Part shown: positions 50,194-63,329 of the stretch, piece by piece | Layout: every line of letters begins with the position of its first letter | How positions within the stretch are numbered: the first letter of the stretch is position 1 | Source of the DNA: Gammaproteobacteria bacterium BRH_c0 | GTDB taxonomy: Bacteria; Pseudomonadota; Gammaproteobacteria; Pseudomonadales; Porticoccaceae | Direction of reading: 5' to 3' | Assembly (NCBI GenBank): GCA_000961645.1 | Contig: LADM01000024.1 | Location: 26,559-90,558 of the forward strand | DNA length: 64,000 nucleotides | The notes under the pieces: model-generated | Seen by the model: only the letters and a program-made list of their open reading frames with translations | Database searches by the model: none | Told to the model about the DNA's origin: nothing | Translations under genes and position numbers: made by a program

Positions 50194-50808
50194 TTATTCA
50201 CCCTGTGCCTTGTAACGATAGGTTTTGGCTGTCACCTCAAACACTAGCGATCGGGCATTGTCGTCGTCGCTCTTGATCGTGTAGTCATGGAGTGTAACGA
50301 TCCGTGGCAACCCCGAAACACCACTCACAAAAGAACCCATGTCGTGATAACCCCCGCTGGCAATAATCTTGATGGGCAGCTCGACATAAAACTCGCCAGC
50401 CACTTCCGGCTCAAGATTTATGCTCTGGATATCGAGACTGCTGCCATAGCCAATCTCGGTGATGTCCTCAAGCAATCCGGGAACCTCCGTATCACTGGGC
50501 AGCTGTGCAAGCAATGCCCCAAAGGATGTTTCCAGCTCTGCCATCTGTCCGCGGTAAGCCTCAACATTGGCTGACTCGAAGGCCTTTTCTTCAAACGATG
50601 TCCGCAAACTGAGCTCCTGGGCCTGCAGCTGGGCATGGGTTTCGTTGAGTTCCTGCACGTGGAAATAGTAGGCACCCATCAGCACTAACAAAAATATGAT
50701 GACCAGCAGCGCAATCCTTACTGGCAGGGGCCACACACCGATGCTGCTGAACTCCAGCTCATTTATGTCGATTTCTTTCAGCTGATCAATCACGCTGCCA
50801 CTAGCCAT
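50194..50808 (-). CDS. pilO: Type IV pilus alignment protein
   Basis: The 204-residue protein has a single N-terminal membrane helix (VRIALLVIIFLLVLMGAYYF), then a coiled coil and a ferredoxin-like periplasmic domain (about 100-200; LPSDTEVPGLLEDI, GGYHDMGSFVSGVSGLPRIV). It pairs with PilN and holds the inner-membrane pilus complex in line with PilQ. It follows pilN by 3 bp. Confidence 0.96.
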   Translation of the reverse strand: MASGSVIDQLKEIDINELEFSSIGVWPLPVRIALLVIIFLLVLMGAYYFHVQELNETHAQLQAQELSLRTSFEEKAFESANVEAYRGQMAELETSFGALLAQLPSDTEVPGLLEDITEIGYGSSLDIQSINLEPEVAGEFYVELPIKIIASGGYHDMGSFVSGVSGLPRIVTLHDYTIKSDDDNARSLVFEVTAKTYRYKAQGE

Positions 50809-50811
50809 GCA

Positions 50812-51387
50812 TCATGCCCCTGTTTTGTCCTGTTCAACCACGACTTCCGGCTTGGTGAGTTGCACCCGCATTTCGAATTTGTTGCCCTGCTCGCCAAGGG
50901 TTGGATCTGCCTCAACCTTGGTGAGGTTCGGTTCGGTAAACTTATATGAACCATCAAGATTGCGCATCAGCGCAGAAACCCGGTTGTTGGATTCCGCAAA
51001 ACCGGTGATTGAGACATTATCGTCCACCCGCTGCCACTCAGAGAGGTAGACCCCTTCCGGCGTAGCCTTCACCAGCTCGTCAAAAATGCGCACAATGTCC
51101 GGGCGGTTAGCCTGCAGCGCCTGGATCACCGCCATGCGATCAAGCATTTCCTGCTTTTTCCTCTTCAGGTCCTGAATTTCCTTGACCTTCATTTCCAGTG
51201 CTGCAATTTCGCTTTCGAGCAGTTGGTTGCGGCTGGTCTGGTTGTCAATACGAGCATCGATTACTTGACCCCACAGAAAGCTGGTCAGCAAGCCCACCAC
51301 AAGAACAACCACAGCAATCTCAAGAAATTCCCGTTTTTTGGTCTGGCGATATTCTTCCCGCCAGGGAAGTAGGTTGATCTTTGCCAT
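50812..51387 (-). CDS. pilN: Type IV pilus assembly protein, inner membrane
   Basis: The 191-residue protein begins with MAKINLLPWREEYRQ, the conserved INLLPWR motif that binds PilM in the cytoplasm. One membrane helix (IAVVVLVVGLLTSFLWGQVI), a coiled coil and a small periplasmic domain follow. It lies 2 bp after pilM in the pilMNOPQ operon. Confidence 0.97.
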   Translation of the reverse strand: MAKINLLPWREEYRQTKKREFLEIAVVVLVVGLLTSFLWGQVIDARIDNQTSRNQLLESEIAALEMKVKEIQDLKRKKQEMLDRMAVIQALQANRPDIVRIFDELVKATPEGVYLSEWQRVDDNVSITGFAESNNRVSALMRNLDGSYKFTEPNLTKVEADPTLGEQGNKFEMRVQLTKPEVVVEQDKTGA

Positions 51388-51389
51388 AG

Positions 51390-55074
<3,685 letters not shown>

Positions 55075-55107
55075 CCACTGCTCCTACTTATCTGGAAAAA
55101 CGCCAGG

Positions 55108-55959
55108 TCAGAGATCAGCCAGCAGCGCTTGCCAATCCGGTTCGACACTACCCACTGCGTAAAAGGCGGGATTGGTCAGGCCAGCCCGCTGGTTGTAGCG
55201 AAAGGGGGCGCCATCCATCCCGAACAACCCGCCACCCGCCGCCTCGACAATGGCCTGAGCCGCAGCGGTATCCCACTCCCCTGTGGGTCCATGGCGCCAA
55301 TACAGATCGGCAAGGCCTTCGGCTAGCAGGCACATCTTTAGCGAACTGCCCATGGGCTTCACTTCAACCTGCGGCCAAATCGCGGCCAGCCTGCCTATCA
55401 GGGCTGGCGTTTTATCCAGCCCGTGATCGCGACTGGCTACTAGCTTGACGACCATATTGCTGGCGTTTGCCGCCAGTGGGTTGCTGTGGATGTCAGCCTG
55501 ATCTCCGTCAGCATTAATTTTCCAGGCCCGCCAGGTAGTGCGGTCCTGACCCATTCTCTGTCCGGCATAGAGTGTATTGGTGGCCGGGGCATAGATCACG
55601 CCAAGCACTGCCTCGCCGCCCTCCACCAGGGCAATATTGACAGTAAATTCACCGCTGCGACGGATAAACTCCTTGGTGCCATCGAGAGGGTCCACCAGCC
55701 AGTAGCGTTGCCACTGGCGCCTGACATCAAAGGGCGGCAAATCGCCCTCCTCGGAGAGCAAGGGCAGTTGCGGGCAAGCGGCGGATAACGTGGAAGTTAT
55801 AGAGTCGTGGGCGGCAAGGTCAGCGCGTGTCACAGGAGAATCGTCGGCTTTGGCCTCCACACCGATATCAGGCTCGGCATAGACTGCCATGATGGCCCGA
55901 CCGGCAGCACGGGCCGCAGCGGTCATCAATGCAACCAGCTCCTCGGCGGGGGGCATCAT
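55108..55959 (-). CDS. cysQ: 3'(2'),5'-bisphosphate nucleotidase
   Basis: The 283-residue enzyme of the inositol monophosphatase family has metal-binding residues in ADDSPVTRADLAAH, the Glu of LLSEEGDLP, the DPLDGTKEF core and GEWDTAAAQAIVEAAGG. It removes phosphate from PAP produced in sulfate assimilation. Its start ATGATG overlaps the nudE stop by 4 bp, so the two are coupled. This neighbourhood is usual in pseudomonads. Confidence 0.95.
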   Translation of the reverse strand: MMPPAEELVALMTAAARAAGRAIMAVYAEPDIGVEAKADDSPVTRADLAAHDSITSTLSAACPQLPLLSEEGDLPPFDVRRQWQRYWLVDPLDGTKEFIRRSGEFTVNIALVEGGEAVLGVIYAPATNTLYAGQRMGQDRTTWRAWKINADGDQADIHSNPLAANASNMVVKLVASRDHGLDKTPALIGRLAAIWPQVEVKPMGSSLKMCLLAEGLADLYWRHGPTGEWDTAAAQAIVEAAGGGLFGMDGAPFRYNQRAGLTNPAFYAVGSVEPDWQALLADL

Positions 55960-56498
55960 CGCGCCAGTAAATCCCTCACCAGATAGAGGGCAGCCAGGGA
56001 GCGACCTTCAGTGAAATCATCCCGTGCCACCAAACTGCTCAGGTCGCGCAACGACCAGGGCACCACCTCGAGAGGTTCAGGCTCGTCGCCGGGCAAACGT
56101 TGCTCGTACAGGTTCTGGGCCAGGATTACATCGATATCGTGCCCCATGTAGCCGGGGGACAGGGTCAGCGTCTTGAGAAACTCCAGGTGATGGGCGCCGT
56201 AACCCACCTCCTCCATCAACTCGCGGTTGGCTGCCAGCAACCGGTCCTCGCCGACATTGCGGGCGCCCTTGGGCAAACCCAGATGGTAACTCTCAACACC
56301 GGCACCGTACTCTTTCACCAGCAGCACAGTGTCATCATCCAGCATCGGCACAATCAACACAGCGCCATGACTGGGGTGACAGAGCCGCTCGTAGATCCGT
56401 TCGGCACCGTTGCTGAAACGCAGCAACAGCTCTTCAACCCGGAACAGACGGGTGCGGGCAGTCTCCCGTCGCTTTAATATTTGCGGCTCAACAGGCAT
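55956..56498 (-). CDS. nudE: ADP compounds hydrolase, Nudix family
   Basis: The 180-residue Nudix hydrolase has a complete Nudix box: GARNVGE, then seven residues, then RELMEEVGY. It probably splits ADP-ribose, Ap3A or NADH, as E. coli NudE does. The substrate preference is inferred from the close neighbours cysQ and yrfG, which flank nudE in other gammaproteobacteria. Confidence 0.92.
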   Translation of the reverse strand: MPVEPQILKRRETARTRLFRVEELLLRFSNGAERIYERLCHPSHGAVLIVPMLDDDTVLLVKEYGAGVESYHLGLPKGARNVGEDRLLAANRELMEEVGYGAHHLEFLKTLTLSPGYMGHDIDVILAQNLYEQRLPGDEPEPLEVVPWSLRDLSSLVARDDFTEGRSLAALYLVRDLLAR

Positions 56499-56540
56499 AC
56501 TCGGCAGCCATGACTATCCTCGAAGAGTCCATTATCCGCC

Positions 56541-57245
56541 ATGATTGACTGGAGCGCCATTGATACAGTCCTGCTCGACATGGATGGCACGCTGCTCGAC
56601 CTGCATTTCGATAATTACTTCTGGCTCTGTCACTTGCCACACCGCCATGCGGAGCACCACGGCCTGGATCTGGATGAATCCAAGCGCCTGCTGAACCAGC
56701 GCTTCCTGGAAAAGCGCGGCACCCTGGACTGGTATTGTCTCGACTACTGGGACAGGGAGCTGACCCTGGACGTCCGCCAGCTCAAGGAAGAGGTACAGCA
56801 CCTGATCGCCGAGCGCCCCCATGCCATTGATTTCCTCCAGCAGCTGAAGACTGCAGGCAAGCAGCGCATTCTCATCACCAACGCCCACCCCAAAAGTCTG
56901 GATCTCAAGCTGGCGCTGACCGGCATCGGTGACCACCTCGATCGGATTATTTCGTCCCACCAGTATCGCGCCCCGAAAGAATCCCCGCTGTTCTGGCAGG
57001 CACTGTTGGGCGACATCGGCTTTGACGCAACGAGAACGCTGTTTATCGACGACTCGGATGCTGTGCTGGACGCCGCCCACTGTTTTGGCATCCGCCACCT
57101 GTGCTGCATCCATCAGCCCGACAGCCAGCAGCAAAGCCGCTACAGCGGCAGGTTTCCCGCCATCGACCATTTCGATGACATTTTTCCTGCCCCCGCAGAC
57201 TTCGAGTTGGCGCCGTCCTGCACGGCAGTCAAGCGCCATGGATAA
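56541..57245 (+). CDS. yrfG: GMP/IMP nucleotidase, HAD family
   Basis: The 234-residue HAD-superfamily phosphatase has motif I LLDMDGTLLDLHFDNYFW, motif II ILITNAH, the Lys in YRAPKESPLFW and the acidic motif IV TLFIDDSDAVLDAA. The long DLHFDN variant after motif I is typical of YrfG, which acts on GMP and IMP. Its end overlaps hslR by 8 bp. Transcription is divergent from nudE. Confidence 0.93.
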   Translation: MIDWSAIDTVLLDMDGTLLDLHFDNYFWLCHLPHRHAEHHGLDLDESKRLLNQRFLEKRGTLDWYCLDYWDRELTLDVRQLKEEVQHLIAERPHAIDFLQQLKTAGKQRILITNAHPKSLDLKLALTGIGDHLDRIISSHQYRAPKESPLFWQALLGDIGFDATRTLFIDDSDAVLDAAHCFGIRHLCCIHQPDSQQQSRYSGRFPAIDHFDDIFPAPADFELAPSCTAVKRHG

Positions 57246-57624
57246 GGTACGCATCGACAAATGGCTGTGGGCAGCGCGTTTTTTCAAGACCCGCAGCCTG
57301 GCCAAAAACGCCATTGAAAGCGGCAAAATCAAGGTCGAAGGCCAGCGCGTCAAACCCAGCCGCGACCTCAGTGTCGGCCTGACCCTGGACATTCAGCAGG
57401 GAACAGACACTAAAACCGTGGTCATCAACGCCCTCTCCGACCAGCGACGCGGCGCACCCGAAGCGGCCACCCTTTACACCGAAACCGCAGCAAGTATTCG
57501 CCTGCGGGAATCAGCCGCCGAAAAGCGCCGCCTGACCCGCGATCACGAAACCCATCCAGGCCACAAACCCACCAAAAAGCAGCGGCGGCTGATTCACCAA
57601 TTTCTCGATGATCACAACAGCTAG
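57238..57624 (+). CDS. hslR: Ribosome-associated heat shock protein Hsp15
   Basis: The 128-residue S4-domain protein starts at ATG 57238, inside the end of yrfG. The S4 fold is seen in VRIDKWLWAARFFKTRSLA and GKIKVEGQRVKPSRDL. A basic tail follows (KPTKKQRRLIHQF). It binds 50S subunits carrying stalled nascent chains and helps rescue them. Confidence 0.96.
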   Translation: MDKVRIDKWLWAARFFKTRSLAKNAIESGKIKVEGQRVKPSRDLSVGLTLDIQQGTDTKTVVINALSDQRRGAPEAATLYTETAASIRLRESAAEKRRLTRDHETHPGHKPTKKQRRLIHQFLDDHNS

Positions 57625-57752
57625 TCGTTACAGGTTATACGTGGCAGGCTACAGGTAAGCGTCCAAAGATCCCGGCACCTGAAACGCCCAGCGCTAGACA
57701 AAGCCTCTAACCTCTTTTACAGTGCCAAGCCCTTCAGCAGCCCCCAGTCCCT

Positions 57753-58625
57753 ATGGCCAACAAAGACCAGCTCCATCGCTTTATTTTCGACAACAGCGAT
57801 GTGCGTGGCGAGATTATCTCCCTCTCAGACAGTTATCTGTCAGTGCTGAAAAACAGCCCACAGTCGACCGTTATCGCCACATTGCTGGGCGAAATGCTTG
57901 CCGCCGCAGGACTGCTCAGCGCCACCATGAAATTCGACGGGATCATCACCCTCCAGGCCCGTGGCGATGGCGACCTGTCACTGCTGATGGCCGACTGCAC
58001 ACGCCACGATTCACTGCGCGGCATTGCCCGTGTCAAGGAAGGGGCCAACCCGCAGGACCAGGATTTCCGGCAACTGCTGGGTCATGGACACCTGAGTATT
58101 ACCATCGACCCCGCCGAGGGTGAGCGCTACCAGGGTATTGTGCCCCTCGAACGGGATACCCTCGGCGCCTGCCTCGAAGACTATTTCACCATGTCCGAGC
58201 AGCTGCCCACCCGCCTGTGGCTGTTCGCTGATGGACAGCATGCCGCCGGGCTGCTGCTCCAGGCACTGCCCAGCCAGCAGCAATCCGTCGAGGAGCGCAA
58301 TGATTACTGGCAGCACCTGTGCATCCTCGCCGACACCCTGAGCCGGGATGAAATGCTCAGCCTCGACAACATCACCATCCTCACCCGACTCTTCCATGAA
58401 GAGAACCTGCGCCTGTTCGACCCGCGCGAACTGCGGTTTGCCTGTAGCTGCTCTGAAGCCCGTACCCTCGACATGCTGCTATCGCTGGGGCAAGAGGAGG
58501 TGCTCTCGGTGGTGGAAGAAATGGGCAGGGTCGATGTGGAATGCCAGTTCTGTCACCAGCAATACAGCTTTGGCCGCGACCAGGTGGAAAGCCTGTTTAG
58601 CGGTCAGCCGCGCACCCTGCATTGA
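57753..58625 (+). CDS. hslO: Redox-regulated chaperone Hsp33
   Basis: The 290-residue cytosolic holdase begins DQLHRFIFDNSDVRGEI, typical of the family. The C-terminal zinc-binding redox switch is CSC (near 229-231) with CQFC (near 263-266). Oxidation releases zinc and turns on the chaperone. It lies between hslR and pckA, as in Pseudomonas. The 127-bp gap before it shows no clear promoter. Confidence 0.97.
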   Translation: MANKDQLHRFIFDNSDVRGEIISLSDSYLSVLKNSPQSTVIATLLGEMLAAAGLLSATMKFDGIITLQARGDGDLSLLMADCTRHDSLRGIARVKEGANPQDQDFRQLLGHGHLSITIDPAEGERYQGIVPLERDTLGACLEDYFTMSEQLPTRLWLFADGQHAAGLLLQALPSQQQSVEERNDYWQHLCILADTLSRDEMLSLDNITILTRLFHEENLRLFDPRELRFACSCSEARTLDMLLSLGQEEVLSVVEEMGRVDVECQFCHQQYSFGRDQVESLFSGQPRTLH

Positions 58626-58756
58626 AGCCAAAGCAGCGAATCCGACCCTGAATCGGGCGACGCTGCGCCAGCACATCGAATTCTGCCATAATCCGTGACT
58701 TCACTGGACAGGCCAGCAGGGTCGTCCGGTCCAGATAACCCAGCAGGTCTTTCACC

Positions 58757-60316
58757 ATGGCGCATAACAACGATTCTGCCGTGCAGGTGTTTAAAAACCT
58801 GAATCCGGCTGAACTGATCGAGCAGGCAATCCTGCGCAGGGAAGCGGTACTCACCAATAGCGGCGCCCTGCTGACCTCCAGCGGCGAAAGAACCGGTCGC
58901 TCACCAGCCGACCGCTTTATTGTCGATGAACCCAGCACCACTGACGCCATCGCCTGGGGGCCGGTCAACCGCCCCTTTTCCCAGGACAAGTTCAACGCGC
59001 TGTGGGAAAAGGTTCACGAATACCTCTCTGACCAGGACCGCTTTGTCTCCCACCTCCATGTAGGCCAGGATCCGGAGCACTATCTGCCAGTCAAGGTCAC
59101 CAGCGAAACCGCCTGGCACAACCTCTTTGCCCACAATATGTTTATCCGCCCCGAGCGCTACAACCCCTCGGCAAAACAGCAGTGGAAAATTCTCCATGCC
59201 GCCAACTTCATCTGTGAACCGGAGGTGGACGGCACCCACAGCAACGCCGCGGTGATCATCAATTTTGCCCGCCGCAAAGTGCTGTTGGCAGGCATGGCCT
59301 ATGCGGGCGAACTGAAAAAAGCCATGTTCTCGGTGCAGAATTTTCTGCTTGCCGAACGGGATGTGCTGCCCATGCACTGTGCCGCCAATGTCGGCATAGA
59401 TGGCGATGTGGCCCTGTTTTTTGGCTTGTCGGGCACCGGCAAGACCACACTATCCGCCGACCCGCAGCGCCTGCTGATCGGCGATGATGAACACGGCTGG
59501 GGAAAGGGTGCGGTATTCAATCTGGAAGGGGGTTGTTACGCCAAGACCGCTAATCTGCACCGTGCCAGTGAACCTTTGATCTGGGATGCCATCCGCTTTG
59601 GTGCCATTGTCGAAAACGTGGTTATCGACAATCAGCGCAACATTGACTACGACGACACCAGCCTCAGCGAGAATGGCCGCTGCAGCTATCCCCTCGAGCA
59701 CATTGAATTCCGCTGCCCGGAAAACCGCGCTGACGAGCCGCGCCACATCCTGTTCCTCACCTGCGATGTCAGTGGTGTGCTACCCGCTGTGTCCATTCTC
59801 AGCAAGGAAGCCGCTGCCTACCATTTTCTCAGCGGCTACACCGCGCGGATCGGCTCCACGGAACAGGGCGGGACTGAGGGCATCACCCCGATTTTTTCCG
59901 CCTGTTTTGGCGCACCCTTTATGCCCCGCGATGCCGCAGTCTATGCCGACCTGCTTGTCAAACGTATCCAGGATTTCGGCAGCCGCATCTACCTGGTGAA
60001 TACCGGCTGGAGCGGTGGCTCGGGGATTGACGGCAAGGGTGCCCGGTTCCCGCTGGCGGTTACCCGCGCTATCGTCACCGCCATCACCAGTGGCGCCCTC
60101 GAACAGGTGCCAACCCGGCTACTGCCGAGCCTGAATTTGCAGATACCCGATGCGGTGCCCGGGGTTGACAACCGCTACCTCGACCCCCGTTCAAGCTGGG
60201 ACAATCCTGCAGCCTGGGAGGCCGGAGCGAAAAAGCTTGCCCAGCTGTTCGTCGATAATTTTGCCCACTTCAATGTGGCGGAGCAGATTGCCCAGGCCGG
60301 GCCACAACCAGGCTGA
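58757..60316 (+). CDS. pckA: Phosphoenolpyruvate carboxykinase (ATP)
   Basis: The 519-residue gluconeogenic enzyme converts oxaloacetate and ATP to PEP. The kinase-1 ATP-binding loop [14 protein letters not shown] (near 223) and [17 protein letters not shown] with the substrate Arg are present, as are the [19 protein letters not shown] region and IGDDEHGW with the metal Asp. Length and motifs are normal. Confidence 0.98.
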   Translation: MAHNNDSAVQVFKNLNPAELIEQAILRREAVLTNSGALLTSSGERTGRSPADRFIVDEPSTTDAIAWGPVNRPFSQDKFNALWEKVHEYLSDQDRFVSHLHVGQDPEHYLPVKVTSETAWHNLFAHNMFIRPERYNPSAKQQWKILHAANFICEPEVDGTHSNAAVIINFARRKVLLAGMAYAGELKKAMFSVQNFLLAERDVLPMHCAANVGIDGDVALFFGLSGTGKTTLSADPQRLLIGDDEHGWGKGAVFNLEGGCYAKTANLHRASEPLIWDAIRFGAIVENVVIDNQRNIDYDDTSLSENGRCSYPLEHIEFRCPENRADEPRHILFLTCDVSGVLPAVSILSKEAAAYHFLSGYTARIGSTEQGGTEGITPIFSACFGAPFMPRDAAVYADLLVKRIQDFGSRIYLVNTGWSGGSGIDGKGARFPLAVTRAIVTAITSGALEQVPTRLLPSLNLQIPDAVPGVDNRYLDPRSSWDNPAAWEAGAKKLAQLFVDNFAHFNVAEQIAQAGPQPG

Positions 60317-60539
60317 AGATAAAACCATAACTGAAACCTACCGGTTATTACGGCTGCTTTTCGAGAATCCAGCATCTGATGGTTACATTCCCCCGTCCTG
60401 GGCTGTCTGCCTTCCTGCCTGGCATACAGGTCCGGCAGTCATCCCTAAGGAGATGAGCTTTTTTTAAACAGGCGATCAGTCCGCTAATTCACCACAGAGT
60501 GAATACGGCACTACCTTGTCACACCACCCTGTTACCCCC

Positions 60540-60568
60540 TTGTCAGCCACTGGCGATGGTCATATAGT
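60540..60568 (+). promoter_or_regulatory. Promoter of umuDC
   Basis: TTGTCA (60540-60545) and TATAGT (60563-60568) are 17 nt apart, each a 5/6 match to the sigma70 consensus. The LexA operator begins directly at the -10 box, so the transcription start falls inside the operator. The rest of the 291-bp gap after pckA shows nothing else convincing. Confidence 0.75.
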
Positions 60569-60569
60569 A

Positions 60570-60585
60570 CTGTACATCCATACAG
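60570..60585. promoter_or_regulatory. LexA operator (SOS box) of umuDC
   Basis: CTGT, eight bases, ACAG: a perfect match to the LexA box consensus (TACTGT-N8-ACAG-type), extended by TA before it. It lies 22 bp before umuD and overlaps the expected transcription start, so LexA bound here should block the promoter until DNA damage. Confidence 0.92.
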
Positions 60586-60607
60586 TGTTTTCTAACCGGT
60601 CATTGCC

Positions 60608-61039
60608 ATGAAAATCCACCCCCTGCCCATTCCGTCACCTCTGCGGGCCTTTGCCGCCCCCATTTACCTGTCGCGGGTGCCCGCCGGGTTTCCCAGCCCT
60701 GCCGATGATTATGTGGACAAGCCCCTCGACCTCAACGAGTTGCTGATCCGCCATCCATCCGCCACCTTTTACTGCCAGGTGAGCGGCGAGTCGATGACCG
60801 GGGCGGGTATCTTTGACGGCGACATCCTCATCGTGGACTGCGCCCTGCGCGCCAGCCACGGCGATGTGGTGCTGGCAACCCTCGATGGCGAGATGACCTG
60901 CAAGATCCTCGACCTGCACCACCAGCGCCTGCTGGCGGCAAACCGGGATTACGCGCCCATCCCCATCCGCGAAGGCTGTGATTTTGTCATCAAGGGTGTG
61001 GTTACCAGCTCCATACGGAGGCACCGATGTTTGCCCTAG
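60608..61039 (+). CDS. umuD: DNA polymerase V accessory protein UmuD
   Basis: This 143-residue LexA-type self-cleaving protein has its cleavage site at Ala26-Gly27 in VPAGFPSP, the catalytic Ser62 in SGESMTG and Lys99 in MTCKIL. Each is offset by two from E. coli UmuD (24-25, 60, 97). RecA-dependent cleavage gives UmuD', which forms Pol V with UmuC. It overlaps umuC by 13 bp. LexA control is predicted from the operator upstream. Confidence 0.97.
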   Translation: MKIHPLPIPSPLRAFAAPIYLSRVPAGFPSPADDYVDKPLDLNELLIRHPSATFYCQVSGESMTGAGIFDGDILIVDCALRASHGDVVLATLDGEMTCKILDLHHQRLLAANRDYAPIPIREGCDFVIKGVVTSSIRRHRCLP

Positions 61040-62280
61040 CCGATTGCAATTCGTTTTACGCCAGCTGCGAACAGGTCTTCCGCCCCGACCTGCGGGGCAA
61101 GCCGGTGGTGGTGTTATCGAACAACGATGGCTGCATCGTGGCGCGCTCGAAGGAGGCCAAGGCTCTGGGCATTCCCGACCTGCAACCCTTTTTCAAGATC
61201 GAAAACCTGCTGCGCCGCAACAAGGTGGCGATTTTCTCCAGCAATTACGCCCTCTACGGCGATCTGTCGCGGCGGGTGATGGAAACCCTCCAGACATTCA
61301 GCCCCGCCATAGAGGTATACAGTATCGACGAGATGTTTCTCGATCTGGCGGGTATGGGCAATGACCCTGGCAGCTACTCCCGCACCATCAGGGAAACCCT
61401 GTGGCAGCATGTGGGCATTCCCATGAGTATCGGTGTGGCGCCCAGCAAAACCCTCGCCAAGCTGGCCAACAAGGTGGCCAAAAAGGCCCCGGCCTGTGAG
61501 GGGGTTTGCGTGCTCGATGAAGCGCGCAAATGGCGCTGGGTGCTGGATCGGATGCCGGTGCGGGAGGTGTGGGGAGTGGGCCGCCAGATGGAGCGACGCC
61601 TCGGGGATCTGGGGATTCGCACAGCCCGGGATCTGGCCAATGCCAACCCCAAGATCCTGCGTCGCCACGGCAGCGTCAACCTGGAGCGCACCATTGAGGA
61701 ACTCAATGGCCGCCCCTGTCTGGAACTGGAAGATGTTCCCGGCGACAAGCAACAAATCTACAGCACCCGCTCCTTCGGCACCAAGGCTCGCTCCCTGGTT
61801 CCGCTCCAGGAGGCGGTAGCCCATTACGCCAGCAACGCCGGGGAGAAGCTCCGCAAACAGCGCCACCTGGCCCGGGCAGTACATGTGTTTTTTCACACTT
61901 CACCCCACGAACCACGCTACCACAGCGCCAGTGCGGTGATGCAGCTGCCCTATCCCAGCGATGATATTCGCCTGATTGTCGCCACCGCCCGCCAGATTGC
62001 CCGCAATATTTACACCCCCGGCCATGCATTTTTGAAAGCCGGGGTGGGGCTGCTCAATATTGTTGACCGCCAGCACCACCAGTTCGACCTGCTGCAACCG
62101 GGCCAGAACACCCGAGCCGATACCTTGATGAGCACCATGGACGCCATCAACCGCAAGGTAGGCAGGTGCGCGGTGTTTCTCGCCGCCCAGGGCACCCATC
62201 GACCCTGGGCCATGCGCCAGCAATTCAGGTCGCCGCGCTACACCACCCACTGGGATGAGTTGCCGAAGGTGAGAGCCTAG
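61027..62280 (+). CDS. umuC: DNA polymerase V catalytic subunit UmuC
   Basis: This 417-residue Y-family translesion polymerase has catalytic acids in [14 protein letters not shown] and in [12 protein letters not shown]. The finger and palm segments [18 protein letters not shown] and [18 protein letters not shown], and the C-terminal little-finger and UmuC-type extension, are intact. It copies past damaged bases with UmuD'. A 7-bp tandem repeat begins directly after the stop codon. Confidence 0.97.
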   Translation: MFALADCNSFYASCEQVFRPDLRGKPVVVLSNNDGCIVARSKEAKALGIPDLQPFFKIENLLRRNKVAIFSSNYALYGDLSRRVMETLQTFSPAIEVYSIDEMFLDLAGMGNDPGSYSRTIRETLWQHVGIPMSIGVAPSKTLAKLANKVAKKAPACEGVCVLDEARKWRWVLDRMPVREVWGVGRQMERRLGDLGIRTARDLANANPKILRRHGSVNLERTIEELNGRPCLELEDVPGDKQQIYSTRSFGTKARSLVPLQEAVAHYASNAGEKLRKQRHLARAVHVFFHTSPHEPRYHSASAVMQLPYPSDDIRLIVATARQIARNIYTPGHAFLKAGVGLLNIVDRQHHQFDLLQPGQNTRADTLMSTMDAINRKVGRCAVFLAAQGTHRPWAMRQQFRSPRYTTHWDELPKVRA

Positions 62281-62282
62281 AA

Positions 62283-62337
62283 ATGGGAGATGGGAGATGG
62301 GAGATGGGAGATGGGAGATGGGAGATGGGAGATGGGA
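62283..62337. repeat. Tandem 7-bp repeat (ATGGGAG) with inverted partner
   Basis: Seven perfect copies of ATGGGAG run from 62283 to 62331, followed by a partial eighth (ATGGGA). CATCTCCC at 62347-62354 is complementary to GGGAGATG in any repeat copy, so several alternative hairpins can form. The array lies between umuC and the convergent fpr gene, with no T-run after the stem. Such short arrays change copy number by slippage. Confidence 0.92.
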
Positions 62338-62373
62338 ATCGTCTCTCATCTCCCGTCAAACATTTCCCTGTAG

Positions 62374-63150
62374 TTACTTCTCGACAAACGCCCGCTCAAT
62401 CACATACTCACCCAGCTCACCGGCGCGGGTTTCCCTGAAGCCGAGGCTGTCGAGAATGCCGCAGGTGTCCTTGAGCATGGCCGGGCTGCCGCACAGCATA
62501 AATCGGTCGTCCGCAAGGTTCGGGGCGGGCAGGCCCACATCTTCAAACAGTTTGCCGCTGCTGATCAGGTCGGTGAGGCGGCCAGTATTGCGGAAGTTTT
62601 CCCGCGTCACTGTCGGATAGTAAATCAGCTTTTCACCGGCCATTTCACCGAAATATTCGTTGTTGGGCAGGTGGTCGGTTATCACCTCCTGGTAGGCCAG
62701 CTCTTCCACAAAACGGCAGCCGTGGACGAGGATGACCTTGTCGAAATTCTCGTACACCTCCGGGTCCTTGATGACGCTGAGGAAAGGCGCAAGGCCGGTG
62801 CCAGTGCTGAGCAGGTAGAGGTTGCGGCCTCCGGGCAGCAGATGATCCACTGTCAGGGTGCCGGTGGGCTTGCGGCTGATCAGCACTTCATCGCCAATGC
62901 TCAGGTATTGCAGCTTTGAGGTAAGGGGGCCATCGGGCACCTTGATGCTGAAAAACTCCAGCTCTTCCTCGTAGTTGGCGCTGGCAATACTGTAGGCGCG
63001 CAGCAGGGGGCGGCCCTCGTTTTCAATACCCACCATGGTGAAGTGGCCATTGCGGAAGCGGAAGGATGGGTCGCGGGTAGTGGTAAAGCTGAACAGGCTG
63101 TCAGTCCAGTGGTGAACGCCGGTAACCGTTTCGCGGATCAGATTGCTCAT
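62374..63150 (-). CDS. fpr: Ferredoxin/flavodoxin-NADP+ reductase
   Basis: The protein is 258 residues from ATG 63150; the frame reaches 63309, but that part is intergenic. FAD-binding RAYSIASANYEEELEFF and SIKVPDGPLTSKLQ, the NADP-binding LLSTGTGLAPFLSVI, CGSPAMLKDTCGIL and the C-terminal YVIERAFVEK are the pattern of bacterial Fpr (subclass I). It exchanges electrons between NADPH and ferredoxin or flavodoxin, often during oxidative stress. It is transcribed divergently from the LysR gene, its likely regulator. Confidence 0.95.
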   Translation of the reverse strand: MSNLIRETVTGVHHWTDSLFSFTTTRDPSFRFRNGHFTMVGIENEGRPLLRAYSIASANYEEELEFFSIKVPDGPLTSKLQYLSIGDEVLISRKPTGTLTVDHLLPGGRNLYLLSTGTGLAPFLSVIKDPEVYENFDKVILVHGCRFVEELAYQEVITDHLPNNEYFGEMAGEKLIYYPTVTRENFRNTGRLTDLISSGKLFEDVGLPAPNLADDRFMLCGSPAMLKDTCGILDSLGFRETRAGELGEYVIERAFVEK

Positions 63151-63240
63151 GGGTAAGTGGTGTCCTGCAAGAAAAGTGGATAACCGTTGCGGATGTGCAA
63201 ACTTGTTGATGGGCAGACTATAGACCCGGAGCTTAATATC

Positions 63241-63271
63241 GGTAAAATGGGTTATACAGATTTTATTAACC
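63241..63271. promoter_or_regulatory. Possible LysR-type operator between fpr and finR
   Basis: GGTAAAAT (63241-63248) and ATTTTATTAACC (63260-63271) form an imperfect inverted repeat in the 179-bp divergent gap. A site here would suit a LysR activator of fpr. It is AT-rich, so chance similarity cannot be excluded. Confidence 0.3.
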
Positions 63272-63329
63272 GCTTTTCCAAATAATAAATAACTATCCAA
63301 ACTACACATCCTGGCTGGAGGACCAACCC

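Noticed and set aside
62283..62337. CRISPR-like array
   Set aside because: The repeats are 7 bp and directly joined, with no spacers and no cas genes; it is a simple tandem repeat.
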